Shown: positions 18,116-26,355 of the stretch, in pieces | How positions within the stretch are numbered: the first letter of the stretch is position 1 | How the letters are laid out: each line of letters opens with the position of its first letter | Program-made: the position numbers and the translations under genes | Notes under the pieces: generated by a model | Told to the model about the DNA's origin: nothing | Databases searched by the model: none | What the model saw: the letters and a program-made list of their open reading frames with translations, nothing else | Origin: Spirochaetota bacterium | GTDB taxonomy: Bacteria; Spirochaetota; Brachyspiria; Brachyspirales; JACRPF01 | DNA length: 64,000 nucleotides | Direction of reading: 5' to 3' | Assembly (NCBI GenBank): GCA_016214035.1 | Contig: JACRPF010000020.1 | Location: forward strand, 372,340-436,339

Positions 18116-18130
18116 AAATACATGGTATTT
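18116..18130. promoter_or_regulatory. Candidate operator at the start of the 1192-residue GH transcript
   Basis: AAATAC-ATG-GTATTT is a perfect 6-bp-arm inverted repeat at the predicted transcription start of the promoter at 18136-18164. A repressor bound here would block initiation. The neighbouring broken regulator (18167-19167) would have been the natural candidate. Confidence 0.4.
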
Positions 18131-18135
18131 TATAT

Positions 18136-18164
18136 AGTATACGAAGGAATCAGCCGGTTGTCAA
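18136..18164 (-). promoter_or_regulatory. Consensus sigma70 promoter of the 1192-residue GH gene
   Basis: Read on the minus strand: -35 TTGACA (18159-18164), 17-base spacer, -10 TATACT (18136-18141). It starts just after the end of the regulator pseudogene. Confidence 0.7.
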
Positions 18165-18166
18165 GG

Positions 18167-19167
18167 TCATGTGCTTTTGCGTTTTGTAAGCGACGGCGGT
18201 ATATGCACCAGCCTGAACGGCGGGGCCCCGTCAATTGCAGCCATGAGACGTCTTGTAAGTTCATCGGCAATGCGCTCAAGCGGCGGCGTTGTCTCGTCGC
18301 AGAGACGCGACCCATCGATGACCACCACCGCTATATCCGCCGGTACGCGGACTCCGTAGGTCTGCATGAGAAAAAACGACCGATACGCCAATCCCTCGGT
18401 GAGGAATGCAATGCCGTCAAGCGTAGCGCAGTCTTCCTTTGAAAGCATCACGGGCGAAACGCAGAGGATGAGACTCGCCGCAACACCGCGTGCTTTTGCC
18501 CGTTTTAAAAATACGCGGATGCGGAGCTGAAACGCACCGGTATCGCTGTCGGCGACAATGGCTATGCGCCTGCGTCACGCTTTGATGAGCGCCTCCACGG
18601 CAAGCACGCCTGCTGCCTCATGGTCAAAACTCACCGTGTTCCGGTTCGTCTCGCCGGCACGCTCTTCAAGATAGATGACCGGCACAGAGCGTTTATGCAG
18701 AAAGACATCTGTATCGCGTACGGGAGGACGGGCGCGGTCGATGCCGAAAAAGATCGCACCGCGCACCTGGTCTTCATAACACATCTTCCGCACCGCGGAC
18801 AGATCGGCGTTACTCGGGAACACCATCGTAAGATATCCGCGCGCCAGAAAGCGCGCTTTCAGCATCATGGTAAGTTCAAACCAGCGGTCGGGAATAAGCA
18901 CCGCATTCGCATTGGGAATGAGGACGATATAATTACGAACTGCCGTATGCTCGCGCGGGGCAACGAATGTGCCCTTCCCTTTCACGCGGTATATCACCTT
19001 CTGCTCGATGAGCTTCTTCAGACCATTACGGACAACGTATATGACACCTTGAATTTCTTTCCAAGTGCGTCCTGTCCGTCGATGCGTTCATGCCCTTTAA
19101 ACCCGTTTTCGCGGATGAAACCCGTCACATCCTCAATGAACCGCTGCGTAAGCCGGTCAGGTCTCAT
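18167..19167 (-). pseudogene. GntR-HTH/LacI-type sensor regulator, broken by a frameshift and an internal TGA
   Basis: Three pieces of one regulator lie in order on the minus strand. The N-terminus (ATG 19167) reads MRPDRLTQRFIEDVTGF...RIDGQDALGKKFKVS and then shifts frame near 19045-19060. It resumes as YVVRNGLKKLIEQKVIYRVKGKGTFVAPRE, completing a GntR winged helix. The sensor domain continues to GVLAVEALIKA, where TGA (18575-18577) interrupts the same frame. RRRIAIVADSD and the rest follow to 18167. TGA is an ordinary stop elsewhere here, so recoding is unlikely. Two lesions suggest a pseudogene; an assembly error is the alternative. It lies upstream of the 1192-residue GH. Confidence 0.75.
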
Positions 19168-19192
19168 GTCATAGCTCCGTCATCCCGTTTTA

Positions 19193-20017
19193 TCATGGTA
19201 TAGCGATCACCGAATCCAATGCCAGACTGAATGCAGCCGCATGTGACGCGCCGCCCCAATCCCGGTCATCATGCGCCTCGGGGACCGCCAGGGTGTCGGC
19301 GGTGAATAATATCTGCCCGAACACCGCGCCTCTGAATTCGGCACACGCGGCAAGCGCAGCGCATTCCATCTCAACAACGTCGCATCCCTCTTCTTTCCGG
19401 TATGCGACAAGGTCTTTTGTTTCGCGGTAAAATCCGTCCGTTGTCCAGGTCTTGCATGTTTTAAAAGGCAATCCGTTCTTTTCAATAGCGGTTCGAATTG
19501 CATTGACAGCAGTGCTGTTCAACTGTATTTCTCTTGCCGGCGGCAGATAGTGATATGACGTTCCTTCACCGCGCAACGCCGCCGTGGGCACCATGATGCA
19601 GTTTTCTTCGAAATCATGTAACGCGCCGCAGCTCCCGCATGATATTATTTTCTTCGCGCCGTACGATATGATGAAATCAAGCAGCTGCGTCGCCGCAGAA
19701 GCACCGAGCGGCACATGACAGATGCATATCTCATGTCCTTTATATTCAATTTTGTGAATATGAAATAATTTCGTGACTGTATCGAATTCGGCGATCTTTA
19801 TCCCGTTATGTTCCCGCGCATAATCATCAACATATCCGCCCAATAATGCAAACACGCACTTCTCCGGCAGATTATACAATTTCTTCCGGTCAGGCATCAA
19901 TATCGCTTTCTGCTCGGTATCATACTCGAGGATCGGATATGCATGTTTATGTAGTGCCACTGCTGCGCCTTTTTCTTCAGATCTGCTTGATACTGCATCA
20001 CATGAAGTGTAATGCAT
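19193..20017 (-). CDS. Nucleoside phosphorylase (PNP/UDP family)
   Basis: Cytoplasmic enzyme expected to split a nucleoside with phosphate. Of about 274 residues, the C-terminal half carries the family pattern: IISCGSCGALHDF near the phosphate site, TWTTDGFYRET, and CDVVEMECAALAACAEFRG, where the Glu-Met-Glu-Cys block binds ribose. The closest resemblance is to uridine phosphorylase-like members. ATG at 20017 is preceded by GGTGGG. A GTG nine bases further out and an internal GTG near the start of HKHAYPILEYD are alternatives. Tandem 13-bp repeats and a hairpin lie just upstream. Confidence 0.8.
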   Translation of the reverse strand: MHYTSCDAVSSRSEEKGAAVALHKHAYPILEYDTEQKAILMPDRKKLYNLPEKCVFALLGGYVDDYAREHNGIKIAEFDTVTKLFHIHKIEYKGHEICICHVPLGASAATQLLDFIISYGAKKIISCGSCGALHDFEENCIMVPTAALRGEGTSYHYLPPAREIQLNSTAVNAIRTAIEKNGLPFKTCKTWTTDGFYRETKDLVAYRKEEGCDVVEMECAALAACAEFRGAVFGQILFTADTLAVPEAHDDRDWGGASHAAAFSLALDSVIAIP

Positions 20018-20023
20018 CCCACC

Positions 20024-20040
20024 CACCGCGTCAAGCGGTG
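20024..20040 (-). promoter_or_regulatory. Hairpin directly before the phosphorylase ribosome-binding site
   Basis: CACCGC (20024-20029) pairs with GCGGTG (20035-20040) over five bases. It lies immediately upstream of the GGTGGG-ATG start region and could modulate translation. Confidence 0.35.
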
Positions 20041-20064
20041 TAAACAGGAATTGTCAACAGGAAT
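20039..20064. repeat. Tandem 13-bp direct repeat upstream of the phosphorylase gene
   Basis: TGTAAACAGGAAT (20039-20051) is followed directly by TGTCAACAGGAAT (20052-20064), 12 of 13 identical. The position and size suggest a tandem operator. Confidence 0.45.
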
Positions 20065-20125
20065 GCCGCTGCGGCAGATAGTATGATGCATATCGCCGTA
20101 ATACAGTGTTTCATCGCGTTCCCCA

Positions 20126-20929
20126 TTATGAATTCAACAATGACTTCACATATGCGGCATCGTCCATCGTCCCCGCCTCAACATCCGATGCCTCTTCGTA
20201 TTCAAGCGACCAATAACCAGCATAAAATCGTTTCAGCTCTGTATAAATAGATGCGTAATCAACATTTCCTTCGGCAAGCCTGCAGTAATGCATTTTCCCA
20301 TCCAGCATTTTGCAATTCTTAAGATGAGTGAAAACAACACGGTCTTTGATCTTCATGAGCGCCGTGTAGGCGTCTTCACCGTGAAACTGGAAGTTTGCCG
20401 GATCGTAATTCACGCCGACATTGCCCGATGGAACCTTATTCATAATTCGCGCAACCTGTTCGCCGGTACGTGTTACGCCGCCGTGATTTTCCATCGCCAC
20501 GATAATGCCGTACTTCCCCGCGTACGCGCCGACCTCGGCGAGACACGCGGATATTTGATCATAGGTCTTATCCGTCGCCTGTTTCTCGTTTATCCAGCCG
20601 CCGAACACACGGAATATCTTCGCATCAAGTTTCGCGGCAATATCCAGATGTCTCTTGCTTATCTCAATCTGCTTGTCAACGCCATTGAGTACCGAATAAT
20701 CACCGCCGCCGCAGACCTCCACGATGCGTACGCCGTGTGCAGCAACGGCCGCCTTGACCGTATTCATTTCCTCGGGCGACATGGCATCGCTGAACGAAAG
20801 CGGATGCTGCTTCGGGTCGCCGAAAAAACTGCAGATATCCGTAATGCCGATCTTCTTCATGAACGCGCAATATGTTTCGAACTGCCGATAGCGGAAACCC
20901 CAGGGGGATGATGTGATACGATACTGCAT
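20126..20929 (-). CDS. Sugar phosphate isomerase/epimerase (xylose-isomerase-like TIM barrel)
   Basis: The 267-residue product starts at ATG 20929 (GGAG upstream); a start at 20947 would overlap the dehydrogenase. The family's TIM barrel is visible with metal-ligand strands KIFRVFGGW, YGIIVAMENHGG (Glu), NVGVNYDPANFQFHG (Asp) and VFTHLKNCKM (His), ending in GYWSLEYEEASD (Glu). Members isomerise or epimerise free sugars, inositols or keto-sugars. The gene lies 11 bases after the dehydrogenase in the radical SAM-lacI-dehydrogenase operon. The substrate cannot be assigned. Confidence 0.83.
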   Translation of the reverse strand: MQYRITSSPWGFRYRQFETYCAFMKKIGITDICSFFGDPKQHPLSFSDAMSPEEMNTVKAAVAAHGVRIVEVCGGGDYSVLNGVDKQIEISKRHLDIAAKLDAKIFRVFGGWINEKQATDKTYDQISACLAEVGAYAGKYGIIVAMENHGGVTRTGEQVARIMNKVPSGNVGVNYDPANFQFHGEDAYTALMKIKDRVVFTHLKNCKMLDGKMHYCRLAEGNVDYASIYTELKRFYAGYWSLEYEEASDVEAGTMDDAAYVKSLLNS

Positions 20930-20940
20930 ATGCCGGCTCC

Positions 20941-22008
20941 TTACCATTTTAAAAGCACTTTCAGTATATCGCCGCGGTCCTTCCGGAATTCCTCGTATGC
21001 GTGCGGCGCCTCATCGACGCTCCGTTCCATGGTAACGAGCGCCTGTGCATCAAATTTTCCGGCGCTGATGAGCGCAAGGATATCCTCCTTGCTCCCCGGC
21101 CGCAGTGCGCAGCTCATCGACAGCTTCATGTTCTTTCCGAACCAGCGGGAATACGGCGATATCGTAATCGGATACGGATACTCCGCCTGCAAATGGATTC
21201 GCCCGCCTTCGTCGTTCCTGCCCCATCCGCCGTCGCGCAGATACCGGTAGAGTTCGCCGACCACCTTTGTGTCGCCCGAGCATTCGATGACGACATCCGC
21301 CATCCTGCCGTTCGTTATCTCGGCCACCGCGTTTATCGCTTTCGCTCCCGTCGCGTCGGCATGTACCGTATGTGGCGCGAACTTTTTCGCGATACCGATG
21401 CGTCCCGCATTGCTGTCGACAGCGATCACCGTGCACCCGCGCAGCCGTGCGAGCTGCATCGCTGAAAGCCCGACGTTCCCGGCACCGATGACGAGTACGG
21501 TCTCGCCTTCACGCACGCCGACCATATCGACGCCCTTTTTCGCCACGCAGGCGAGATACGCCACCACAGCCTCCTGATAGCTGACATTATCAGGGATCTT
21601 CGCGATCATATCCGCACTTTTTTTTACTTTCAGAAGATCCTTGATGCCGTATGCAACCTGTCCGCCCCACGCGGCGCAATGGTCGGGAAACGTGCGGACC
21701 TCATTGCACATGACGCGGTCGCCGACGTTGAGCTTTTCACCGCCATGCGTAGTTATGTCCTTTGCCTTGTCTCCGAGGAATACCACCTCGCCCACGTTCT
21801 CGTATCCCGGCACGAGCGGATACCAGAGATTGCCGTCGAGCGCGCCGGTGACACCGGAATACACTTTCATTTCCGTGCCCGAACTGATGGCACTGTACCT
21901 CGTCCGTACGACGATGCTTGCATCGGTAACGGCAGGCATACGTATCTCCTGTAGAACGGCCCGTTTCGGACGATCCACTACGATCGCTTTACTTTTTTCA
22001 TATGCCAT
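20941..22008 (-). CDS. Zinc-type medium-chain alcohol/polyol dehydrogenase
   Basis: The 355-residue product from ATG 22008, which has an AGGAGG site, begins MAYEKSKAIVVDRPKRAVLQEI. It has the MDR layout: a GroES-like domain with GYENVGEVVFLGD and VGDRVMCNEVRTFPDHCAAWGG, then a Rossmann domain with VLVIGAGNVGLSAMQLARLRG and the acidic AVDSNAGR after beta-2, which implies NAD(H). The usual GHE zinc motif reads GYE, so the catalytic zinc site differs from classic sorbitol dehydrogenase. It probably oxidises a sugar, polyol or inositol-type substrate. It overlaps lacI by 11 bases and precedes the isomerase. Confidence 0.82.
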   Translation of the reverse strand: MAYEKSKAIVVDRPKRAVLQEIRMPAVTDASIVVRTRYSAISSGTEMKVYSGVTGALDGNLWYPLVPGYENVGEVVFLGDKAKDITTHGGEKLNVGDRVMCNEVRTFPDHCAAWGGQVAYGIKDLLKVKKSADMIAKIPDNVSYQEAVVAYLACVAKKGVDMVGVREGETVLVIGAGNVGLSAMQLARLRGCTVIAVDSNAGRIGIAKKFAPHTVHADATGAKAINAVAEITNGRMADVVIECSGDTKVVGELYRYLRDGGWGRNDEGGRIHLQAEYPYPITISPYSRWFGKNMKLSMSCALRPGSKEDILALISAGKFDAQALVTMERSVDEAPHAYEEFRKDRGDILKVLLKW

Positions 22009-23035
22009 TGCCGGCCTCCTTGAAATGATGCATTTTCGCTTGTATGGTGATCGCACACCGCTCTTTGCGTTTTCCCGCGATGGAGTCGAGTATCATCATC
22101 GCCGCCTGTTCGCCCATGGCGCCGCCGTCCTGTTCAATACAGGGGAGCTGTCCCGTTATAAATGACGGAAGATCGAGCGCCCGTATCTCATCTGCTCCGT
22201 AGTCGACAGGATCAAAGCCGGCAAGGATGACGTCACGGGGAATACGGATGCCGCGTTCGGCGAAGAAACGGAACCCCTCTGAAAAATAGCTGAGGCTGTC
22301 GGCGAAAACGGCATCGGGCTTTCCTCCGGCCCAGAGCTCGCTGAGCCCGGCATAGAGACTTCCCGCCGCGTTCGCCGTCGATGACATCATCCGGGGTGCA
22401 AGGCCGTGATGCAGCATCGCTTCACGGTATCCCTCGAGGCGTTCATCAAGTACCGGGATTCCGCTTCCGATATCACCGCAGTAGACGATGTCACGGGCAC
22501 CGCGGAGGATGAGGTCCTCTACTGCAGCCGATGCCGCATGTCTGTTATCGCTTGTCACCGCATCGACAACGATCCCGGGAATATGATTGTCGACAAAGAC
22601 AACGGGGTACTCTTCTGCGGCAAGTTTGCGGAACAATTCGTCTGCGCCCGGCACGGAATACGGCGTGATGATGAGGCCGTCAACGGCACGTGAAATGAAT
22701 GTCGCTGCATGTTCGCCGAGATATATTCCCATCGATGAATTGCCGATGAGCGCATAGTAGTTATGTCTGCTCAGGACTTTTTCAATGCCTTCCAGGATGC
22801 CCAGATTGTATTTCCGTGAAAGATCGGAAAGTATAACGCCGACGGTCTGTGTTTTTTTCGTTTTAAGCTGTCTTCCGAGCGCATTCGAACGGTACCCTTC
22901 CTGCTCGAGATACCGCAATACATCGGCAGCTACCTTTTCGGAGATATTATTCTCCTTCCATTTGTTGTTGTGAACATAGGAGACCGTGGCGATAGAAAGT
23001 CCGAGTTTCTTTGCGATGATCTTCAACGTGGGCAT
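21998..23035 (-). CDS. LacI-family transcriptional repressor
   Basis: The 345-residue product has an N-terminal HTH TLKIIAKKLGLSIATVSYVHNN and hinge region LGRQLKTKKTQTVGVILSDLSRKY. It is followed by a periplasmic-binding-protein-like sensor domain. It is the second gene of an operon after the radical SAM gene (13-base overlap), and the dehydrogenase overlaps its 3' end. A LacI-type operator with central CG lies on the operon promoter (24118-24131), so autorepression with induction by a pathway sugar is likely. The inducer is unknown. Confidence 0.9.
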   Translation of the reverse strand: MPTLKIIAKKLGLSIATVSYVHNNKWKENNISEKVAADVLRYLEQEGYRSNALGRQLKTKKTQTVGVILSDLSRKYNLGILEGIEKVLSRHNYYALIGNSSMGIYLGEHAATFISRAVDGLIITPYSVPGADELFRKLAAEEYPVVFVDNHIPGIVVDAVTSDNRHAASAAVEDLILRGARDIVYCGDIGSGIPVLDERLEGYREAMLHHGLAPRMMSSTANAAGSLYAGLSELWAGGKPDAVFADSLSYFSEGFRFFAERGIRIPRDVILAGFDPVDYGADEIRALDLPSFITGQLPCIEQDGGAMGEQAAMMILDSIAGKRKERCAITIQAKMHHFKEAGNGI

Positions 23036-24102
23036 AACTGTCCTTTTTCAAAAAGCTTGTTTCTGCCGTCGCCTGCGGACGTATCAAACGGCGCGTCATG
23101 CCATTTCCAGACGCACCGCAGACATGCTGCGCTGCTGCCGCTTTGTATCACATCGCGATATGCGACGGCGGACGATGCATTGAATAGTTCGTCGATGGAA
23201 CTGTCTCTCACGTTCCCGAGCGTTCCGTCGGTGATATCAAGGCAGAATGACGTCTCCCCGTCGGACTGAATCGAGAGCCGTCTGAACGGGGCATAGCAAT
23301 GATGCGGTGCGATGTCGTCGTCGGGTGTATCGAACCATTTCTCAATATCATCGAGCGGCATCGTTTCCGCACTCAGCTGTATTTTTAAATCCGGGTTATC
23401 GTCGATGAGCGTGCGTACCGTTCTCATACATTGTGCACCATAGCCTTTGGGGAAATGATCATACCAGCTATTCGCCGTCACGTGATGCACCCCGAGCCTA
23501 TCATTCATCTCCCGGTAGTCATCGATGCGTTTTCTGCTCATGAACATTTGTGGACCGAGCACCCATTCGTTGATATCCCAGATGCGCAGATATTCAGCGA
23601 GCTCTTGAAGATGGCCGATGTTTTCACGCACCAGCGTGGTCATGATAATGATACGCTGGCGGGGCATGATAGAGCGCACGTTCCTGATGCCGTTGGCAAT
23701 CCTGTCGAACGTTCCGGCAACACCGCGAATCTCATCATGAACAGGCGCCGGTCCGTCGACGGATATGAAAATATCATCGAAAAGATCCTGCAGTTCACAA
23801 GCTCTTTCGCCTATGAGAACGCCGTTGGTGACCAGGTTGGTTCTGATTCCTTTTTCTTTCAAATACCGGGCGACATCGTAGAACAGCGGGGACAATAGCG
23901 GTTCGCCGCCCCAGAGGGTAACGGTAATACCCCGGTAGGCAAGTTGATCAGCGATACGGCACCAATCATGCAGCTGAAGATCCTTGCCGGGTGTACGGCC
24001 GCGTTGATACCCGTTGTTTCCCCATTGACCGCACATACGGCATCGGAGATTGCATTGCCGTGTCAGCTGGAAGTGAACTGCTTGTAAGCAAGGAGTAATA
24101 AT
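23023..24102 (-). CDS. Radical SAM/SPASM-type enzyme with no conventional start codon
   Basis: The radical SAM cluster motif is QLTRQCNLRCRMCGQWG (CxxxCxxC). The first ATG (24036) falls inside it and would remove two cluster cysteines, so translation must begin upstream. The frame is open to 24126 after an upstream TAA, but contains no ATG, GTG or TTG. ATT at 24102, seven bases after AAGGA, is the best candidate start. SAM-domain features TLWGGEPLLS and NLVTNGVL follow. Near the C-terminus CYAPFRRL, SFCLDITDG and ACLRCVW look like an auxiliary cluster (SPASM/twitch). No precursor peptide or sulfatase is adjacent. It is first in the lacI-dehydrogenase-isomerase operon. Confidence 0.78.
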   Translation of the reverse strand: MITPCLQAVHFQLTRQCNLRCRMCGQWGNNGYQRGRTPGKDLQLHDWCRIADQLAYRGITVTLWGGEPLLSPLFYDVARYLKEKGIRTNLVTNGVLIGERACELQDLFDDIFISVDGPAPVHDEIRGVAGTFDRIANGIRNVRSIMPRQRIIIMTTLVRENIGHLQELAEYLRIWDINEWVLGPQMFMSRKRIDDYREMNDRLGVHHVTANSWYDHFPKGYGAQCMRTVRTLIDDNPDLKIQLSAETMPLDDIEKWFDTPDDDIAPHHCYAPFRRLSIQSDGETSFCLDITDGTLGNVRDSSIDELFNASSAVAYRDVIQSGSSAACLRCVWKWHDAPFDTSAGDGRNKLFEKGQLCPR

Positions 24103-24117
24103 GTTAATATCCTTAAG

Positions 24118-24131
24118 CTTAATCGTTTAAG
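24118..24131. promoter_or_regulatory. LacI-type operator
   Basis: CTTAATCGTTTAAG has 5-bp arms CTTAA/TTAAG around a central CG, as in LacI/GalR-family operators. It sits at the predicted transcription start of the radical SAM-lacI operon, so repression by the co-transcribed LacI protein is likely. Confidence 0.65.
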
Positions 24132-24132
24132 T

Positions 24133-24161
24133 AATATAATATCAAACTGCCAGACTGTCAA
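24133..24161 (-). promoter_or_regulatory. Consensus sigma70 promoter of the radical SAM-lacI-dehydrogenase-isomerase operon
   Basis: Read on the minus strand: -35 TTGACA (24156-24161), 17-base spacer, -10 TATATT (24133-24138). The expected start near 24126 leaves only a short leader, so the first gene must begin close downstream. Confidence 0.72.
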
Positions 24162-24180
24162 GCGGTTTCTATGCCTTTTT

Positions 24181-25338
24181 CTATCCGTGAATATTCGAAC
24201 GCGACAATTTCGATTCCCGGGGGGTATATCCGCTGGCCTGACGGGCGCGGTCGATGACCCTCATCACTTCAAGTCCCTCGTCGATGGAAACGGGATACGG
24301 AACGCCGGTGACAACATCCGCATAGATATGCCTCCACATCGTGTCGGGATAGGTGTATCCGTTTGCGGGATCGGCGGTTGTTCCGGGCGCAAGAACCTTG
24401 CCGCGCTGCAGGACATGCGTTCCGTCATTCGAGATGGGCTGCTCCTCGTCGATGAAATCAAGTTTTTCGTTTGGATTTCCATATGAAAGCGGGAAATTTC
24501 CGGCAACCGCTTCGATGTGCGGGAGCGGCTGGGACGGTTTGAGGTAGCGCAGTTGTACCGTTTTCTCTTCTACCGGGACGACGAGTGTTCCCCGGTCGCC
24601 CCAGACCTCATAGAGACGTCCGGGCAGCGTCACCGTCGTCGAAACTTCAACGTCCGCGATACGGCCGTTACATCCGCGGAGCAGCAGTTTGATCTGGTCG
24701 TCCGCGTCTCCGGCGGTTACATTGTGCTGCACATCGCACCAGAGATCGGCAACCGGCGCACCGAGCAGTTGCAATGCCTGATCGACAAGATGCGGTCCCC
24801 AGTTGTTGAACATCCCGCCCCGGCATTCCCATAACGTCTGCCAGTCCAGCCGCCTGACGAAACCCGGATGCCGGTATATTTTGACCATGTTGACCGTACC
24901 GATGATACCGCTGTCCATCAGCGCACGGACGTGCCGGAATGCCGGTTCGAAACGTCGGTTATACCGGAAGAAAAGTCTGCCGGGATATGTTTTTGCCGCG
25001 GTCGAAAGCGCGTAGATCTGTTCGGGCGTTACGGCGACAGGTTTGTCCACAACGGCGATTTTGCCGGCCGCGAGTGCCTGTATGGCATGCGGCGTATGAT
25101 CGAGATTGCGTGTGGCGATGGTTACCATCTCAACGTTGTCGTCTGCGAGCATCTCGGCGTATGAGGCGTAGATGACCGCATGCGCGAATGCTGCGGGAAG
25201 ATCACGCCGACGGTCGGGCGCGTGGTCGCATCCGGCGACAATCTCGAACAGATCGGGGGAGAGCGCCAGTTCCGGCGCGTGCATGAACCGCCCGGCGCGT
25301 CCGAGTCCGAGAATACCCACACGTATTTTTTTAGCCAT
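24181..25338 (-). CDS. Gfo/Idh/MocA-family oxidoreductase
   Basis: The 385-residue NAD(P)-dependent sugar oxidoreductase has the N-terminal Rossmann motif VGILGLGRAGRFMHAP and an AVVDKPVAVTPEQ block, where the DKP lysine is the family's conserved catalytic-site residue. The C-terminal alpha/beta domain contains GGMFNNWGPHLVDQALQLLG, the usual substrate-site segment with its His. AAGGAG precedes the ATG. It is the last of three genes (isomerase, oxidoreductase, oxidoreductase) that probably interconvert inositol- or keto-sugar-type intermediates; the substrate is undetermined. Confidence 0.85.
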   Translation of the reverse strand: MAKKIRVGILGLGRAGRFMHAPELALSPDLFEIVAGCDHAPDRRRDLPAAFAHAVIYASYAEMLADDNVEMVTIATRNLDHTPHAIQALAAGKIAVVDKPVAVTPEQIYALSTAAKTYPGRLFFRYNRRFEPAFRHVRALMDSGIIGTVNMVKIYRHPGFVRRLDWQTLWECRGGMFNNWGPHLVDQALQLLGAPVADLWCDVQHNVTAGDADDQIKLLLRGCNGRIADVEVSTTVTLPGRLYEVWGDRGTLVVPVEEKTVQLRYLKPSQPLPHIEAVAGNFPLSYGNPNEKLDFIDEEQPISNDGTHVLQRGKVLAPGTTADPANGYTYPDTMWRHIYADVVTGVPYPVSIDEGLEVMRVIDRARQASGYTPRESKLSRSNIHG

Positions 25339-25377
25339 ATAGTACGGTCTCCTTGCCGCGTTGTACGCTCGTCGTCG

Positions 25378-26355
25378 CTATAACCTCATCGCTTTTCCGG
25401 TCTTTGCCGATTCGATCATTGCCAGCGCGGTTACAAGACTGTTGTAGCCGTCCCGTAGCGTAGCCGTAGGCGCCGTCGTCCCGCGGATGGAGTTCACGAA
25501 GCATTCCATCTGCGCCTTGTGCGCGTTTTCGCCCTGCGTATGTATCGATTGTTTCTCCCGGCCTTTCTGCCAGTACGTTAGATCGTCCGTGCCGTCCATG
25601 ATGAGACTGCCGCCGTCTCCGGATATTTCCATCATCTCGCCGGTGCGTCCCGAACGCCACCAGCTTGCCATGAAGTTGCAGATGAGCCCGTTCTCATACG
25701 TCACGACACACGCGGCATAATCGGCGGGCTCCGGCTGTTTCGCATCGAGCAGGAGACTTGCGGCATACACGCGTACGGGTTTTCCGAAAAACCAGTTCGC
25801 CAGATCGATGTGATGCGCCAGCATGTCGAGGATAACACCGCCGCATGCGTCGAAATCGGCGAACCAGTCACCCGGCATGCGCTTGTACATACCCAGGGGC
25901 AGATCGATGTTGCAGAATCGCGGCGTTCCGATATCGCCGGCCTCAAGACGCTTTTTCAATTCATGGGTTTTCGCCATGTAACGACGGACAAAACCCACCG
26001 CAAACGGTTTACCTAAGGCTTCGCCCGCGTTGAGCAGTTTTTTGGCGCTTGCCTTGTTCCGGCAAAGCGGCTTCTCGCAGAATATAGCCTTGTTCGCGTG
26101 AAGCGCGGCGGCAACGCCTTCGGGGTGACACGGCGTAGGGGAACAGACGAGAACGCCGTCGATATCGGCGCTGTGCGCAAGTTCTTCCGCGCTCGCATAT
26201 ACACGCGCACCGAATTTCTCGCCGAATGCTTTCGCGACATCCGGTTTGATATCATACACACCGGAGATCGCCGCACCTTCCACGTTCGCGAGTGCGTTGG
26301 TATGGAGATTTCCCATGCGGCCTGCACCGATGAGTCCCAATCCTGTCGTTTTCAT
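25378..26355 (-). CDS. Gfo/Idh/MocA-family oxidoreductase
   Basis: The 325-residue product has GLIGAGRMGNLHTNAL at the N-terminus, an EKPLCRN block with the catalytic-site lysine, and the substrate-site segment FDACGGVILDMLAHHIDLANWFFG. The closest general resemblance is to inositol 2-dehydrogenase-type members, but that is not proof of substrate. The start overlaps the stop of the upstream isomerase by ATGA (26352-26355), indicating tight co-expression. It is paralogous in family to the gene at 24181. Confidence 0.86.
   Translation of the reverse strand: MKTTGLGLIGAGRMGNLHTNALANVEGAAISGVYDIKPDVAKAFGEKFGARVYASAEELAHSADIDGVLVCSPTPCHPEGVAAALHANKAIFCEKPLCRNKASAKKLLNAGEALGKPFAVGFVRRYMAKTHELKKRLEAGDIGTPRFCNIDLPLGMYKRMPGDWFADFDACGGVILDMLAHHIDLANWFFGKPVRVYAASLLLDAKQPEPADYAACVVTYENGLICNFMASWWRSGRTGEMMEISGDGGSLIMDGTDDLTYWQKGREKQSIHTQGENAHKAQMECFVNSIRGTTAPTATLRDGYNSLVTALAMIESAKTGKAMRL

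Noticed and set aside
18167..19167. Internal TGA read as selenocysteine or recoded stop
   Set aside because: TGA ends many genes here, no selenocysteine element or family Cys is at the position, and a second lesion (frameshift) is present.
23023..24102. Radical SAM protein as an anaerobic sulfatase-maturing enzyme
   Set aside because: No sulfatase with a C/S-x-P-x-R motif is encoded in the window, and the operon partners are sugar enzymes.
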